60,656 nucleotides of DNA from NCBI GenBank assembly GCA_028874795.1, contig JAPPHT010000014.1, positions 1-60,656 of the forward strand. Direction: 5' to 3'. A program made the translations under genes and the position numbers. The notes beneath the pieces are model-generated. The model ran no database searches, was not told where the DNA came from, and saw only the letters and a list, made by a program, of their open reading frames with translations. Positions 35,189 to 43,717 of the stretch are shown in pieces. The first letter of the stretch is position 1, and each line of letters opens with the position of its first letter. This DNA is from Chloroflexota bacterium. Its GTDB lineage: Bacteria > Chloroflexota > Dehalococcoidia > Lucifugimonadales > Australimonadaceae.

Positions 35189-35452
35189 GAGCGTCTCCTT
35201 TCGGGCTCGGCCTGCGCGCGCGTCCCCATCGAGGAGGACCGGACAGGCCGGCCATGGCTATAGGGAGACGGCGGGTCCCCGGTTACGGGAGCTGCAGCGA
35301 AGCGCGTGCGCGCTATGACCCGGCAGCGCGCAGGCTGCGGGCGCGAGGAAGCGGGTGTGGTGCCCGCCGTTCTGCGCGTTGGTAAAGCGCACGTTATCTG
35401 CCACCGCCATCCTTCAATCTCCGGCGAGTGGCAGCCAGTGAGACGATGCCGG

Positions 35453-36502
35453 TTATCCGGTTGCCGGGGCCGCCGGTTCGAGTTCGGCTTCGGGAACGGG
35501 AGCCTCGCTGTGCCCGTTCGCGGCATCGATGCCGCGAACTCTCGCCTCGATCTGGTCGGCGATCTCCGGATTGCCGCGGAGGAACGTCTTGGCGTTCTCG
35601 CGGCCCTGCCCCAGGCGCGTTTCGTTGTACGAGTAGTTCGCGCCGGACTTGCGGACGATCCCCATCTCCACACCGAGGTCGAGGAGGTCTCCTTCCTTAC
35701 TGATGCCTATCTTGAACATGATGTCGAACTCGGCCTGCCTGAAGGGCGGGGCGACTTTGTTCTTGACGACTTTCGCCCTGACCCGTGAGCCGACAGGGTC
35801 CGTCCCCTGCTTGATCGTTTCGATACGCCGCAGGTCTATGCGGACGGAGCTGTAGAACTTGAGCGCCCTGCCTCCCGGAGTGACTTCCGGGCTCCCGAAG
35901 AAGACCCCCACCTTCTCCCGCAGCTGGTTCACGAACACGACTGCGGTGTGGGATGTATTGGTGGCGGCAGTAAGCTTGCGAAGCGCCTGCGACATCAGCC
36001 GTGCCTGTAGCCCGACGTGGGCGTCTCCCATGTCGCCTTCGAGTTCTGCCCGGGGCACGAGAGCGGCGACGCTGTCCACGACGACAACGTCCACGGCGCC
36101 GCTGCGCACGAGGTACTCGACGATCTCCAACGCCTGCTCGCCGGAGTCAGGCTGCGAGATGAGGAGTGAGTCCACCTGGACGCCGCACTGTGCGGCGTAG
36201 GTGGGGTCCAGTGCGTGCTCAGCGTCTATGTAGGCGGCGGTGCCGCCGCGACGCTGCGCTTCCGCGACGATGTGGCTGCAGAGCGTGGACTTCCCTGCGG
36301 ACTCCGTTCCGAATACCTCGGTGACCCGTCCCTTCGGGATTCCTCCTATACCCAGGGCCAGGTCCAGCGAGATGGAGCCCGTGGGGATGGCTTCCACATG
36401 CAGGCTCTGGGAGGCTTCCCCCAGCCGCATGATCGCCCCGTGCCCGAACTGCCGTTCTATCTGCCCGAGAGCCAGTGCCAGCGCTTGTTCCTTGTCAGAC
36501 AT
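35453..36502 (-). CDS. recA: Recombinase RecA
   Basis: 349 residues. Walker [10 protein letters not shown] (65-73), Walker [13 protein letters not shown], the DNA-binding loop [19 protein letters not shown], and [12 protein letters not shown] are all present; the C-terminal tail is Glu/Pro/Ala-rich. The Walker A Ala replaces the more common Ser. Upstream in-frame ATG codons at 36628 and 36547 add non-conserved residues. ATG 36502 ([20 protein letters not shown]) is the family start and has an AGGAC site. I could not find a clear SOS box upstream. Confidence 0.95.
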   Translation of the reverse strand: MSDKEQALALALGQIERQFGHGAIMRLGEASQSLHVEAIPTGSISLDLALGIGGIPKGRVTEVFGTESAGKSTLCSHIVAEAQRRGGTAAYIDAEHALDPTYAAQCGVQVDSLLISQPDSGEQALEIVEYLVRSGAVDVVVVDSVAALVPRAELEGDMGDAHVGLQARLMSQALRKLTAATNTSHTAVVFVNQLREKVGVFFGSPEVTPGGRALKFYSSVRIDLRRIETIKQGTDPVGSRVRAKVVKNKVAPPFRQAEFDIMFKIGISKEGDLLDLGVEMGIVRKSGANYSYNETRLGQGRENAKTFLRGNPEIADQIEARVRGIDAANGHSEAPVPEAELEPAAPATG

Positions 36503-36552
36503 GTCCTTTGGCCTCGTCTCCTGGCTGCCACTTGCCAGTATTTTCATCGTAT

Positions 36553-36575
36553 CACACCCGCATCCGCGGGCTGTG
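36553..36575 (-). other. Hairpin in the recA leader
   Basis: CCCGC (36557-36561) pairs with GCGGG (36566-36570) over a 4-base loop, and flanking CACA/TGTG can extend the stem. It lies 50-70 bases upstream of the recA start and has no T-tract. Possible role in leader structure; no known regulatory element recognised. Confidence 0.25.
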
Positions 36576-36692
36576 TGGCGGTTGCTGACGAGTTTCCCAC
36601 GCATATGGCGCAATCGCGCAAGGGGCATGTGTCACAGATCCGGAATTCCACAAAACCGGATGCCTGCAGGGGCGTTCGTGGGGGTTGAGCGT

Positions 36693-38468
36693 TCAGGAGG
36701 GGCGGTAGCGGTTGACGATAGGGAGGCGGCGGTCCCGCCCGAAGTTGCGGCGCGTGATCTTGACGCCGGGGGGCGCTTGGCGGCGCTTGTACTCGCTCCG
36801 GTCCACGAGGCGCACGGTCAGCTCGACGGCGTCGCGCGGCATCCCCGCGGCGAGCATCTCGTCGAAGCTGCGGTCGTCCTCCACGTAGGCCTGCAGGATA
36901 GGGTCCAGCACGTCGTAGGGGGGCAGCGAGTCCTCGTCCTTCTGGTCGGGGCGGAGCTCGGCGGTGGGCGGCCGGACGATGATCGACTCGGGGATGACCT
37001 CCCGCCCGGCGATCACGTTGCGGTGACGCGCCAGTTGCTGCACGAGCGTCTTGGGCACGTCCTTGATGACGGCGAACCCGCCCGCCATATCGCCGTAGAG
37101 CGTGGCGTAGCCGGTGGCCATCTCGCTCTTGTTGCCGGTGGTGAGCACGATCCAGCCGAACTTGTTGGACGCTGCCATGAGCAGGTTGCCCCGGATGCGC
37201 GCCTGCAGGTTCTCCTCCGTCGTATCCGGCTCCTTCCCGGCGAACTCGCCGGCGAGCGTTTCGAGGAACTCGTCGAAGATGGGGCGTATGGGCAGCGAGA
37301 CGAGCCGTACGCCCAGGTTGTCGGTGAGCGCCTTCGAGTCGTCCCAGGACTGGCCCGACGTGTACTGCGACGGCATGAAGAACGTGGTCACGCGATCCGG
37401 CCCCAGCGCGTCGGCGGCGACCGCGGTGGTCAGCGCGGAGTCGATGCCGCCTGAGAGGCCGATGACGGCGCCCCTGAAGCCGCTCTTCAGCACGTAGTCC
37501 CGCGTGCCGGTCACGAGCGCTTGGTAGACCTCCGTAAGCGGGTGCAACTCCTCCGCGATAGAGGCCGCGAGCGCCTCGCGGGGCGGGGCGTCACTCGCGC
37601 CGGAGAGGAAGTAGCGCCGAGGCTCGCCGATAGTGTCGAGCCCGGGGCGGGCGAGGGGCCCTTCCGGATCGGGAGAACCGACCTGGTCGGCGTCTACGTC
37701 CATGAGCAGAAGCGACTCCTCGAACTGCGGCGCGCGCGCGATGAGCTGGCCCCGCGGGTCGTATACAAGGCTCTGGCCGTCGAAGACGAGCTCGTCCTGT
37801 CCGCCGATGAGGTTGACGTATGCGAGGAAGCAGCCGTGCTCGGCGGCGCGGCGCGAGAGCATCGCGCTGCGCTGGGCGAAGCGTCCCTGGTGATAGGGAG
37901 AGCCGTTGATGGTGACGATGACCTCGGCGCCCGCAAGCCGCTGCACGGTTGCCGGCCCGGTGTCGTACCAGATGTCCTCGCAGACGTTGACGCCGGCCTG
38001 CACGCCGTTGATCTCGAAGACGGGGCACTCGTTGCCGCGAGCGAAGTAGCGCTCCTCGTCGAACACGCCGTGGTTCGGGAGGAGGATCTTGCGGTAGACG
38101 GAGGCCACGCCGCCGTTGTGGAGGACGGCAGCGCCGTTGTAGATGCGGCCTTCCACCTGGTCCGGGTAGAGGGCCGCGCCGAGGTGGAAAGGCTCGCCGT
38201 CCACGAGATCGGGAACGCCGACGACGATGGTGACGCCGTCGGCCGCCTCGGCCATGCGTTCCAACTGGGCGCGGGCGTCGAGGAGGAACTGGCGCTTGAA
38301 GAGGAGGTCCTCCGGCGGGTAGCCGGTGAGGGCGAGCTCAGGGAAGGCTACGAGGTCGGCCTGTCGCTCCCTGGCCTCCCGGACGAGCGCGAGCATGCGG
38401 TCGGCGTTGCCTTGGAGGTCGCCGACGGTTGCGTTCATCTGTCCGAGGGCTATGCGGATGGGCCTCAC
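36693..38468 (-). CDS. nadE: Glutamine-dependent NAD+ synthetase
   Basis: 591 residues, two domains. The N-terminal nitrilase-like glutaminase has the triad Glu44 (FPELALTGY), Lys127 (RKILLP) and Cys163 (NVCEDIWYD). The C-terminal synthetase domain carries the PP-loop SGGIDS (339-344) and TTGNKSEMATGYATLYGD. It converts deamido-NAD to NAD using glutamine. It follows rpsU on the same strand with an 84-base gap. Confidence 0.95.
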   Translation of the reverse strand: MRPIRIALGQMNATVGDLQGNADRMLALVREARERQADLVAFPELALTGYPPEDLLFKRQFLLDARAQLERMAEAADGVTIVVGVPDLVDGEPFHLGAALYPDQVEGRIYNGAAVLHNGGVASVYRKILLPNHGVFDEERYFARGNECPVFEINGVQAGVNVCEDIWYDTGPATVQRLAGAEVIVTINGSPYHQGRFAQRSAMLSRRAAEHGCFLAYVNLIGGQDELVFDGQSLVYDPRGQLIARAPQFEESLLLMDVDADQVGSPDPEGPLARPGLDTIGEPRRYFLSGASDAPPREALAASIAEELHPLTEVYQALVTGTRDYVLKSGFRGAVIGLSGGIDSALTTAVAADALGPDRVTTFFMPSQYTSGQSWDDSKALTDNLGVRLVSLPIRPIFDEFLETLAGEFAGKEPDTTEENLQARIRGNLLMAASNKFGWIVLTTGNKSEMATGYATLYGDMAGGFAVIKDVPKTLVQQLARHRNVIAGREVIPESIIVRPPTAELRPDQKDEDSLPPYDVLDPILQAYVEDDRSFDEMLAAGMPRDAVELTVRLVDRSEYKRRQAPPGVKITRRNFGRDRRLPIVNRYRPS

Positions 38469-38552
38469 GATCGCCCCCGTGCATATCGGGTAACGAGGCT
38501 GAAGGCTGGCAGTCCTGACCGACCGGGCGCGCGGGGTGCGCGCCGATGACGA

Positions 38553-38738
38553 CTACATGCCAGAGCGGCGCCGTCGCCGTGCGGAGCGGCGCGCCGCGAT
38601 GCGGGCCTTCTCTCCCTTGGAGCGGAAGAAGCGCCGGTCCTTGTGGGCCTTCAGGATGCCGTTGCGGGTGACTGCCGCGCGGAACCGCGAAACAATCGCC
38701 TCGGGCGGCTCCCCGTCTCTCATCTCGACAAATGCCAT
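38553..38738 (-). CDS. rpsU: 30S ribosomal protein S21
   Basis: 61 residues: MAFVEMRDGEPPEAIVSRF, then a basic helical tail with FRSKGEK and RRSARRRRR. Matches the S21 family in length and pattern. ATG 38738 follows GGAG; an ATG 7 codons earlier has no ribosome site. A promoter lies immediately upstream. Confidence 0.85.
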   Translation of the reverse strand: MAFVEMRDGEPPEAIVSRFRAAVTRNGILKAHKDRRFFRSKGEKARIAARRSARRRRRSGM

Positions 38739-38772
38739 GGATACTCCAAGCGCATGCACCGCGCAGGCAGCG

Positions 38773-38802
38773 ATACTAGCACAGCGCCACGCTCACCGGC
38801 AA
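38773..38802 (-). promoter_or_regulatory. Promoter of rpsU
   Basis: Minus strand: TTGCCG (38802-38797), 18-base spacer, TAGTAT (38778-38773), the -10 preceded by an extended TGC. It ends 34 bases from the rpsU start. Good match for a sigma-70 promoter. Confidence 0.55.
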
Positions 38803-38963
38803 GGCGCGCGATGGCGCCTTCATAGCTGGTTTCAGCCGTTATGAAATCCTGTTATGTGACACACCGGCCCTACGTGCTCGGGATTCCGGCCACAGCAGTA
38901 CGAAGCCCGCTCGGTGGCCGCGATTGGGTAGAGAGGCAACGACGATATTCGCAGATGAATGCA

Positions 38964-38993
38964 TTGCAGATGCAGGGATTGCGAAACTATCAT
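38964..38993 (+). promoter_or_regulatory. Candidate promoter for the DUF5678-like/retropepsin pair
   Basis: TTGCAG (38964-38969), 18 bases, TATCAT (38988-38993). It lies in a locally AT-richer stretch. The rest of the 314-base gap 38739-39052 holds the rpsU promoter and nothing else I recognise. Confidence 0.35.
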
Positions 38994-39052
38994 TCAGATG
39001 CATCATGCCAGAATATGGTACGCTACTGTCATTCCGAGGAGGAAGGATGCCC

Positions 39053-39346
39053 ATGCCGGAACAGTCGCTGACCACGACTACCCGCGACCCCGAACTCGCC
39101 CTTGATCGACTGGACCTGGATATGCACCACCTCCGGTTCTGCGCCGACAGCGAGTATTTCAACTCCATCTGGCCGGATGTGCGGAGGAAGTACCCGGACA
39201 AGTACGTCGCGCTCTTCAGGAGAGAGGTTGTTGCCTCCAATGCCAAGCTTGAACGTGTGCTGGAGGAACTGAGGGACCAGGACTTGCCAGCCAACCACAT
39301 CGTCATCCGCTTCGTCTCCAGGAACCCCAGGCGAATGATTCTGTAG
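39053..39346 (+). CDS. Small hypothetical protein, DUF5678-like
   Basis: About 97 residues. The C-terminal half resembles DUF5678: EYFNSIWPDVRRKYPDKYVALF, read in parts, then a helical segment and VIRFVSRNP. ATG 39053 is chosen since AGGAGG at 39038-39043 is 9 bases upstream; ATG 39047 would be too close. One base separates its stop from the next gene, a retropepsin-like protease, so the two are translated together. Such pairs recur in Chloroflexota and Cyanobacteria to my knowledge, but no function is established. Base composition is lower in GC than the flanks. Confidence 0.7.
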   Translation: MPEQSLTTTTRDPELALDRLDLDMHHLRFCADSEYFNSIWPDVRRKYPDKYVALFRREVVASNAKLERVLEELRDQDLPANHIVIRFVSRNPRRMIL

Positions 39347-39347
39347 C

Positions 39348-39812
39348 ATGGCTATTGAGGGCCGCTACCAGCCCAGCGATCATCCCGATATCCCACCGGC
39401 GCCATATATCCGGGTACAGGTCGCCATCCCCTCGCCGCATCGTCCGACAGAGGACATCGAGTTTCTGGTGGACACAGGCGCCGACGTGACCACTATCATG
39501 CCGGATGCCTTGCTCCAACTCGGGCTCGATGTCGGCAAGGTCCAAGGCCAGATGAAGGTGGCAGAAGGGTCGGGAGGTATATCCAGGTACAAGGAGATCA
39601 AGGCCGAGCTTCGGTTCCGTGATGCGACCTCTCCTACTTACTTCCAGGACTTCACGACCACGATTCACTTGAGCGCTAACCCCAGGAACAAGGGACTGCC
39701 ATCGTTGCTGGGCCGGGACATCCTCAACCGATGCCGATGCGTTTTCGATGCCGCCCAAGAGAGGCTTGTCCTGGAGCGGAACCAAGGCGACGAGGGCCGT
39801 ACTTGGCGCTGA
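39348..39812 (+). CDS. Retropepsin-like (clan AA) aspartic protease
   Basis: 154 residues, a single protease domain. The catalytic motif FLVDTGADVTTI (Asp42-Thr-Gly-Ala) is exactly the retroviral-type pattern and the C-terminal SLLGRDIL is the hydrophobic-hydrophobic-Gly motif that closes the active site. Such proteins act as dimers. No reverse transcriptase or other retroelement gene is near, so this is a cellular, host-type retropepsin. It starts one base after the DUF5678-like stop. Confidence 0.85.
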   Translation: MAIEGRYQPSDHPDIPPAPYIRVQVAIPSPHRPTEDIEFLVDTGADVTTIMPDALLQLGLDVGKVQGQMKVAEGSGGISRYKEIKAELRFRDATSPTYFQDFTTTIHLSANPRNKGLPSLLGRDILNRCRCVFDAAQERLVLERNQGDEGRTWR

Positions 39813-39988
39813 GGCCCCGGTTCAGCGTTGAGTGGCGGATAGACCATGGGACATGGGAAGATGCCCCGGCGCCAGGCCCTTGGGTAGCCATCCACCCTCC
39901 CGCGATTGACAACGCTGCCCAGCGGCGGTATGTTGGCGTTAGCAGTCGCCACCCGCGACTGCTAACTGCGAGAGGGGCCTGCCGCTAC

Positions 39989-40306
39989 ATGCCTACCTAC
40001 TCATACCAGTGCGAGTCCTGCGGTAACGAGTTCGACCTTCGCCAGAGTTTCAGCGCCAGCACGGAGCAGCCGTGTCCGGCCTGCTCCGGCCTCAGCCGCC
40101 GCCGCATCTCACTCCCCGCGGTCATCTACAAGGGCTCCGGCTTCTACACGACGGACTACGCCCGCAAGGGCGTGAGCGACTCGTCGTCCTCCTCTCCCTC
40201 TTCGTCGTCCTCCTCGTCGTCATCGTCCGCTTCGTCATCTTCCGCAGAGAAGAGCAGCACCAAGACGGCGGACTCGAAGAGCAAGGCTTCCACCGCGTCC
40301 GAGTAA
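39989..40306 (+). CDS. FmdB-type zinc-ribbon protein with poly-serine tail
   Basis: 105 residues. The FmdB zinc ribbon is complete: MPTYSYQCESCGNEFDLRQ with C-x2-C and PCPACSG with the second C-x2-C, ending at GSGFYTTDY. A C-terminal tail of about 40 residues is mostly serine with Lys/Thr/Ala, probably disordered. ATG 39989 is used since the conserved MPTY begins there; a longer frame from 39731 is not supported. It is followed 3 bases later by dtd. Confidence 0.88.
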   Translation: MPTYSYQCESCGNEFDLRQSFSASTEQPCPACSGLSRRRISLPAVIYKGSGFYTTDYARKGVSDSSSSSPSSSSSSSSSSASSSSAEKSSTKTADSKSKASTASE

Positions 40307-40309
40307 ACG

Positions 40310-40786
40310 ATGCGCGCAGTCGTCCAGCGCGTCAGCAGCGCCTCGGTGTCGATAGACGGCGAGGTGGTCTCGCGTATCGGGGTGGGACTGGTCGTGCTGG
40401 CGGCCGTGGGCCGCGACGACACGGACCCCGACGCCGAGTACATCGTCGAGAAGACGGTCCACCTGCGCATCTTTCCGGACGGCGAGGGACGCTTCGACCG
40501 TTCCGTGCTCGACATGGGCGGGAGCCTGCTCGTGGTGAGCCAGTTCACGCTCTACGGCGACGTGCGGCGTGGGCGGCGTCCGTCGTTCACGGAGGCCGCG
40601 CCGCCTGCCGAAGCTGAGGAGCGCTTCGCGGCCCTCGTGGAGCGTTTCCGCGAGACGGGCGTTCCGGTGGAAACGGGGCGCTTCCAGGCGATGATGGACG
40701 TTGCGCTGGTGAACGACGGCCCGGTCACGCTCGTCCTGGACTCAGTGGACCGCCATCGGAACCGGCGCGGCAGCGGACGCGTATAG
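40310..40786 (+). CDS. dtd: D-aminoacyl-tRNA deacylase
   Basis: 158 residues, typical of DTD. MRAVVQRVSSASVSIDG at the start, the active-site SQFTLYGD, RRPSF and the Gly-cisPro region NDGPVTL are present. It hydrolyses D-amino acids from tRNA and removes Gly from tRNA-Ala. Co-transcribed with the FmdB-type gene. Confidence 0.95.
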   Translation: MRAVVQRVSSASVSIDGEVVSRIGVGLVVLAAVGRDDTDPDAEYIVEKTVHLRIFPDGEGRFDRSVLDMGGSLLVVSQFTLYGDVRRGRRPSFTEAAPPAEAEERFAALVERFRETGVPVETGRFQAMMDVALVNDGPVTLVLDSVDRHRNRRGSGRV

Positions 40787-40804
40787 GCAGGCGAGGCCAT
40801 ACGC

Positions 40805-41335
40805 ATGATGCTCCGATCGACAGCGCTGTTGGTGCTCTTCGCCGTTCTTGTCATCGCTCCGGCGTGCAGTAACGACGAGCCACCCCAGCCGGTGAGCGCC
40901 GCTGAGGCCGAGCGCATCAAGGCGGAGTTGGACGGCCGATCCTTCCGCCAGTTCGAGCCGGGCAGGGACGCCAGCCCCCGTAAGGCCGTCATCATCGACT
41001 TCTTCGGCCCGGTCGGCATCTACGCTCAGTACGCCGAAGACGGCCACGTGGTCGACGAGTGGGAGCTCTACGCGGACGACTACACCATCGAGCGGCGCGG
41101 CGATGACTCCGAGATAACGGTACGCTTCGTCGAACCGCGGACCCGGCAGCAGTTCCCCACGAGGTGCGAGGATTGCGTCCCCACCTCCGGTTTCTCCATC
41201 TCGATCAGGGACGTCTTCAACCGGGGGGACATAGCGTTCAGGGTGAACGACCCTGAGGGTGTGCTGCCCTCCCCGTTTCCGGTCTTCACGTCCTGGACGA
41301 GATTCAACGAAGACGAGTACTTCAACGGGGGATAG
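40805..41335 (+). CDS. Hypothetical lipoprotein
   Basis: 176 residues. Signal peptide with lipobox VIAPAC giving Cys21. The mature part is acidic, probably mostly beta, with one Cys pair (RCEDC). No recognised domain. It starts 18 bases after dtd and is probably part of its transcript. Function unknown. Confidence 0.75.
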   Translation: MMLRSTALLVLFAVLVIAPACSNDEPPQPVSAAEAERIKAELDGRSFRQFEPGRDASPRKAVIIDFFGPVGIYAQYAEDGHVVDEWELYADDYTIERRGDDSEITVRFVEPRTRQQFPTRCEDCVPTSGFSISIRDVFNRGDIAFRVNDPEGVLPSPFPVFTSWTRFNEDEYFNGG

Positions 41336-41370
41336 TCCGAACAGGTGGCGCTTGTGCGCCGGAGCCCCGC

Positions 41371-41400
41371 TTGACCGCATCCGCACAGGCTTGCTAGCGT
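41371..41400 (+). promoter_or_regulatory. Promoter of the membrane-protein gene
   Basis: TTGACC (41371-41376), 18-base spacer, TAGCGT (41395-41400) preceded by an extended TGC. It lies 29 bases upstream of the start at 41430, which has a GGAGG site. Confidence 0.45.
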
Positions 41401-41429
41401 GCCCGCATCCGTTGGAACGGAGGTACGCG

Positions 41430-42110
41430 ATGAGTGCTGCGATGAACAGGTCTGGCGGATGGGCTCTCATTATCGGCCCGCTGCTCGCGTTGGCGTTCTT
41501 CCTGATCGAACCGGGAGGCCTGCTGATAGAGAGCGCCGACTCGACCGACGCGGTTGCCAGCATCACGGCGAAGGCGTCGAACACGGCGCTCGCCCACCTG
41601 ACCGCGCTGGTCGTGCCGTTCGGGCTCGCGCTCCTGCTGTTCGGGTTCATCGTCCTCCAGGCGGGGGCCATCCGGGAAGGCGGCGGCATCGGAGCGGCAC
41701 TGCTCGCCGTGGTGTTCCTGGGGACCGGCATGGTTGTCTGGGGGATAACCCAGGCACTGAACCACCCGATCTCCGAGATCGACGTTTCGTCGGCGGAATC
41801 GATGGCGGTGGGGCTGGCGCTCTTCGACGTGCAGTCCGCGGCCCGTGTGCTGGGCGGGCTCCTGGTCGCCGCCGGGTTCCTCGTCCTGGGCCTGAGCCCG
41901 TGGATGCGCGCCCGCTCCAACGTGCTTGCGGCGAACGGGATCGTGGTCGTCTCCCTTATCTCGCTCGTCGGCCTGGTCGTTGGGCTCTTCTCGGTCGATC
42001 TGCGCCTGGAGGGGATCAGCGTATCGAGGGCGTGCTACTTCGTCTGGGTTGCCTGGAGCGTCTACCTGGGAGTGCAACTCATCAAGGGCAGCGCCGACGC
42101 GTCCGACTGA
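41430..42110 (+). CDS. Hypothetical multi-pass membrane protein
   Basis: 226 residues with about six to seven TM helices, starting MSAAMNRSGGWALIIGPLLAL. GGAGG at 41419-41423 supports ATG 41430 over an upstream frame. It resembles small bacterial integral membrane proteins of the DUF4386 kind in layout, but I do not recognise a signature. No clear role. It has its own promoter. Confidence 0.75.
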   Translation: MSAAMNRSGGWALIIGPLLALAFFLIEPGGLLIESADSTDAVASITAKASNTALAHLTALVVPFGLALLLFGFIVLQAGAIREGGGIGAALLAVVFLGTGMVVWGITQALNHPISEIDVSSAESMAVGLALFDVQSAARVLGGLLVAAGFLVLGLSPWMRARSNVLAANGIVVVSLISLVGLVVGLFSVDLRLEGISVSRACYFVWVAWSVYLGVQLIKGSADASD

Positions 42111-42175
42111 CGCGCCCGAGGGGAACGGCATGGGAGGGACCGTAGCGTTGTCGTGAATGACACTGGGGTCGAGCG

Positions 42176-42418
42176 CTACGGCTCCGCCGCTGCTTGCGCC
42201 AGCACGTCCTCGTCCGGCACAACTTCGAGGAACCGCCACGGGAACATCAGCCCCCGCGCCTCGCAGAAGGTGTCTATCACGCGCCACAGGCTGCGGTCGC
42301 TTTCGATACCGGCGAGGGCCGCGAACTCGCAGAAGCCGAGCGTATCGTTCCCCGTCGTAACAAGCCGGTGGGCTTTTTCGTCCCAGGCGACCATCAGGGT
42401 TTCGATGCGGCATCCCAT
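42176..42418 (-). CDS. Small hypothetical protein
   Basis: 80 residues, minus strand, without recognised domain. The protein has a balanced composition with a mix of hydrophobic and charged residues, unlike the Arg/Pro/Gly-rich shadow frames common here, which supports a real gene. No good Shine-Dalgarno is seen before ATG 42418; an alternative is ATG 42394. It sits alone in a gap between plus-strand genes. Function unknown. Confidence 0.45.
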   Translation of the reverse strand: MGCRIETLMVAWDEKAHRLVTTGNDTLGFCEFAALAGIESDRSLWRVIDTFCEARGLMFPWRFLEVVPDEDVLAQAAAEP

Positions 42419-42492
42419 AGCGGGATGATAGCCCCGCTGAACCCGATTGACAGTAACTGTTCAGACTTCGTGGGGCGCAACGCCCCTGCATT

Positions 42493-42715
42493 GTCATTCC
42501 GAGAGGAGCCGTCGGCGGCAGCCGGTGGCGAAGTCGAGGAATCTCTCGGGGAGGCGCTCTGCCCCATACAACGTTCCCCTAGAGGATGTTGCGCGCTGAA
42601 GCGCGGGACTGCGCTTCAGGCCGCGCCTTCGGCTCAGCTCAACATGACAGGGCGAAGCGCCTCCCGGTCGACAGAGGTCCTCCTGACTCTGAACAGTTGC
42701 GATTGACACGCCCTC
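42493..42715. repeat. Dispersed intergenic repeat
   Basis: The block begins GTCATTCCGAG and continues with GCGAAGTCGAGGAATCTCTCGGG, matching in parts the repeat at 56611-56653 (GTCATCCCGAG, GCGAAGTCGAGGGATCTCTCGGG). It is followed by GCGCTGAAGCGCG and a stretch ending near CTCAACATGACAGG. Such elements are non-coding and scattered in intergenic regions. Most of the 357-base gap 42419-42775 is this repeat. TTGACA at 42704 and TATACT at 42733 are too far apart (23 bases) for a standard promoter. Confidence 0.6.
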
Positions 42716-42775
42716 CGGCGCCGAACCCGCGTTATACTCTCCGCCAACTCGCAAGGGCTGGACGGAGGCGTGGCA

Positions 42776-43699
42776 ATGGGCGATCTGCTCAAGGGGAGAG
42801 TGGCGGTCGTCACGGGCTCGGGCCGGGGCATCGGACGCGCCCACGCGATGGCACTGGCCGAGGAAGGCGCGAGCGTCGTCGTGAACGACATCGGCGTCGA
42901 ACGCGACGGCTCCGGCGGCACTAGGGCCCCGGCGGACGAGGCCGTCGCGCAGATACGCGAGAACGGCGGCGAGGCCGTCGCCAGCTACGACGACATCTCG
43001 GACTACGAGGCCGCCGGCAACCTCATCAGGACGGCGGTGGACAACTTCGGGCGGCTGGACATCCTGGTGAACAACGCGGGAACGTTCCAGTACCGGCTCT
43101 TCCACCAGCTGACGGAGCAGGAATGGGACGGGCTGATGAACGTGCACCTGTTCGGCACGTTCAACACGTGCCACCACGCCGCGAAAGTGATGATGGAGCA
43201 GCGCTACGGGCGCATCATCAACACGGCCTCCAGCCAGTGGCGCAACCCAGAGGGGCGCGGGAACTACGGGGCCGCCAAGGGCGCCATCGTCTCGCTGACG
43301 TGGGCCCTTGCGTTCGAGTTGCGGAACCACAACATCACCGTCAACGCGCTCGCGCCCATGGCGGCGACGCGCAGCTTCGGCGACGACACGTACCGGAACA
43401 TGCTGGCCGACGCCAACCTGGACCGGAAGAAGAACCCGGCTGAGCAGGGCGATAACCGCGCCGGGCCCGAGTTCGTCTCCCCGCTGGTGGTCTGGCTCGC
43501 GTCGGAACGCGCGGCAGGCGTCAACGGCCTCGTGTTCCGCGCGGGCTCCGGCAAGATCGGCCGTTACAGCCACCCCACCGAGGTCCGAACGCTCTACCGC
43601 GAAGCGGGGAACAGCGAGCCGTGGACGGTCGATGAGCTCGACGAGCTGCTGCCGTCCACGGTCCTGCTGGGCGAGACGAAGGCCCCGTTCATCCCGTAG
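42776..43699 (+). CDS. SDR resembling the 3-hydroxyacyl-CoA dehydrogenase domain of MFE-2
   Basis: 307 residues. TGSGRGIG (13-20), NNAG (99-102), Ser152/153 and Tyr164-x3-Lys168. The phrases VVVNDIG, ENGGEAVASYDD, FGRLDILVNNAG and the late WLASERAAGVNGLVFRAGSGKIG track the dehydrogenase domain of peroxisomal multifunctional enzyme 2, including the extra C-terminal segment past the usual SDR end. ATG 42776 has GGAGG 7 bases upstream; GTG 42770 is too close. A close paralogue follows. The likely substrate class is an acyl-CoA or steroid-like alcohol, but this is an inference. Confidence 0.88.
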   Translation: MGDLLKGRVAVVTGSGRGIGRAHAMALAEEGASVVVNDIGVERDGSGGTRAPADEAVAQIRENGGEAVASYDDISDYEAAGNLIRTAVDNFGRLDILVNNAGTFQYRLFHQLTEQEWDGLMNVHLFGTFNTCHHAAKVMMEQRYGRIINTASSQWRNPEGRGNYGAAKGAIVSLTWALAFELRNHNITVNALAPMAATRSFGDDTYRNMLADANLDRKKNPAEQGDNRAGPEFVSPLVVWLASERAAGVNGLVFRAGSGKIGRYSHPTEVRTLYREAGNSEPWTVDELDELLPSTVLLGETKAPFIP

Positions 43700-43717
43700 G
43701 CGGACAGGAGAAGCGCA

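Noticed and set aside
35189-35452. A recX gene between rny and recA
   Set aside because: No frame in this gap has RecX-like composition or length.
36503-36720. SOS (LexA) box upstream of recA
   Set aside because: No GAAC-N4-GTTC or CTGT-type palindrome was found. The ATCCGG/CCGGAT pair near 36638-36661 does not match a known box.
39348-39812. Retroelement
   Set aside because: The retropepsin has no reverse transcriptase, integrase or long terminal repeat near it; it is a cellular single-domain protease.
42704-42738. TTGACA and TATACT as a promoter for the SDR pair
   Set aside because: Spacing is 23 bases, outside the normal 16-19 range, and part of the -35 lies at the edge of a dispersed repeat.
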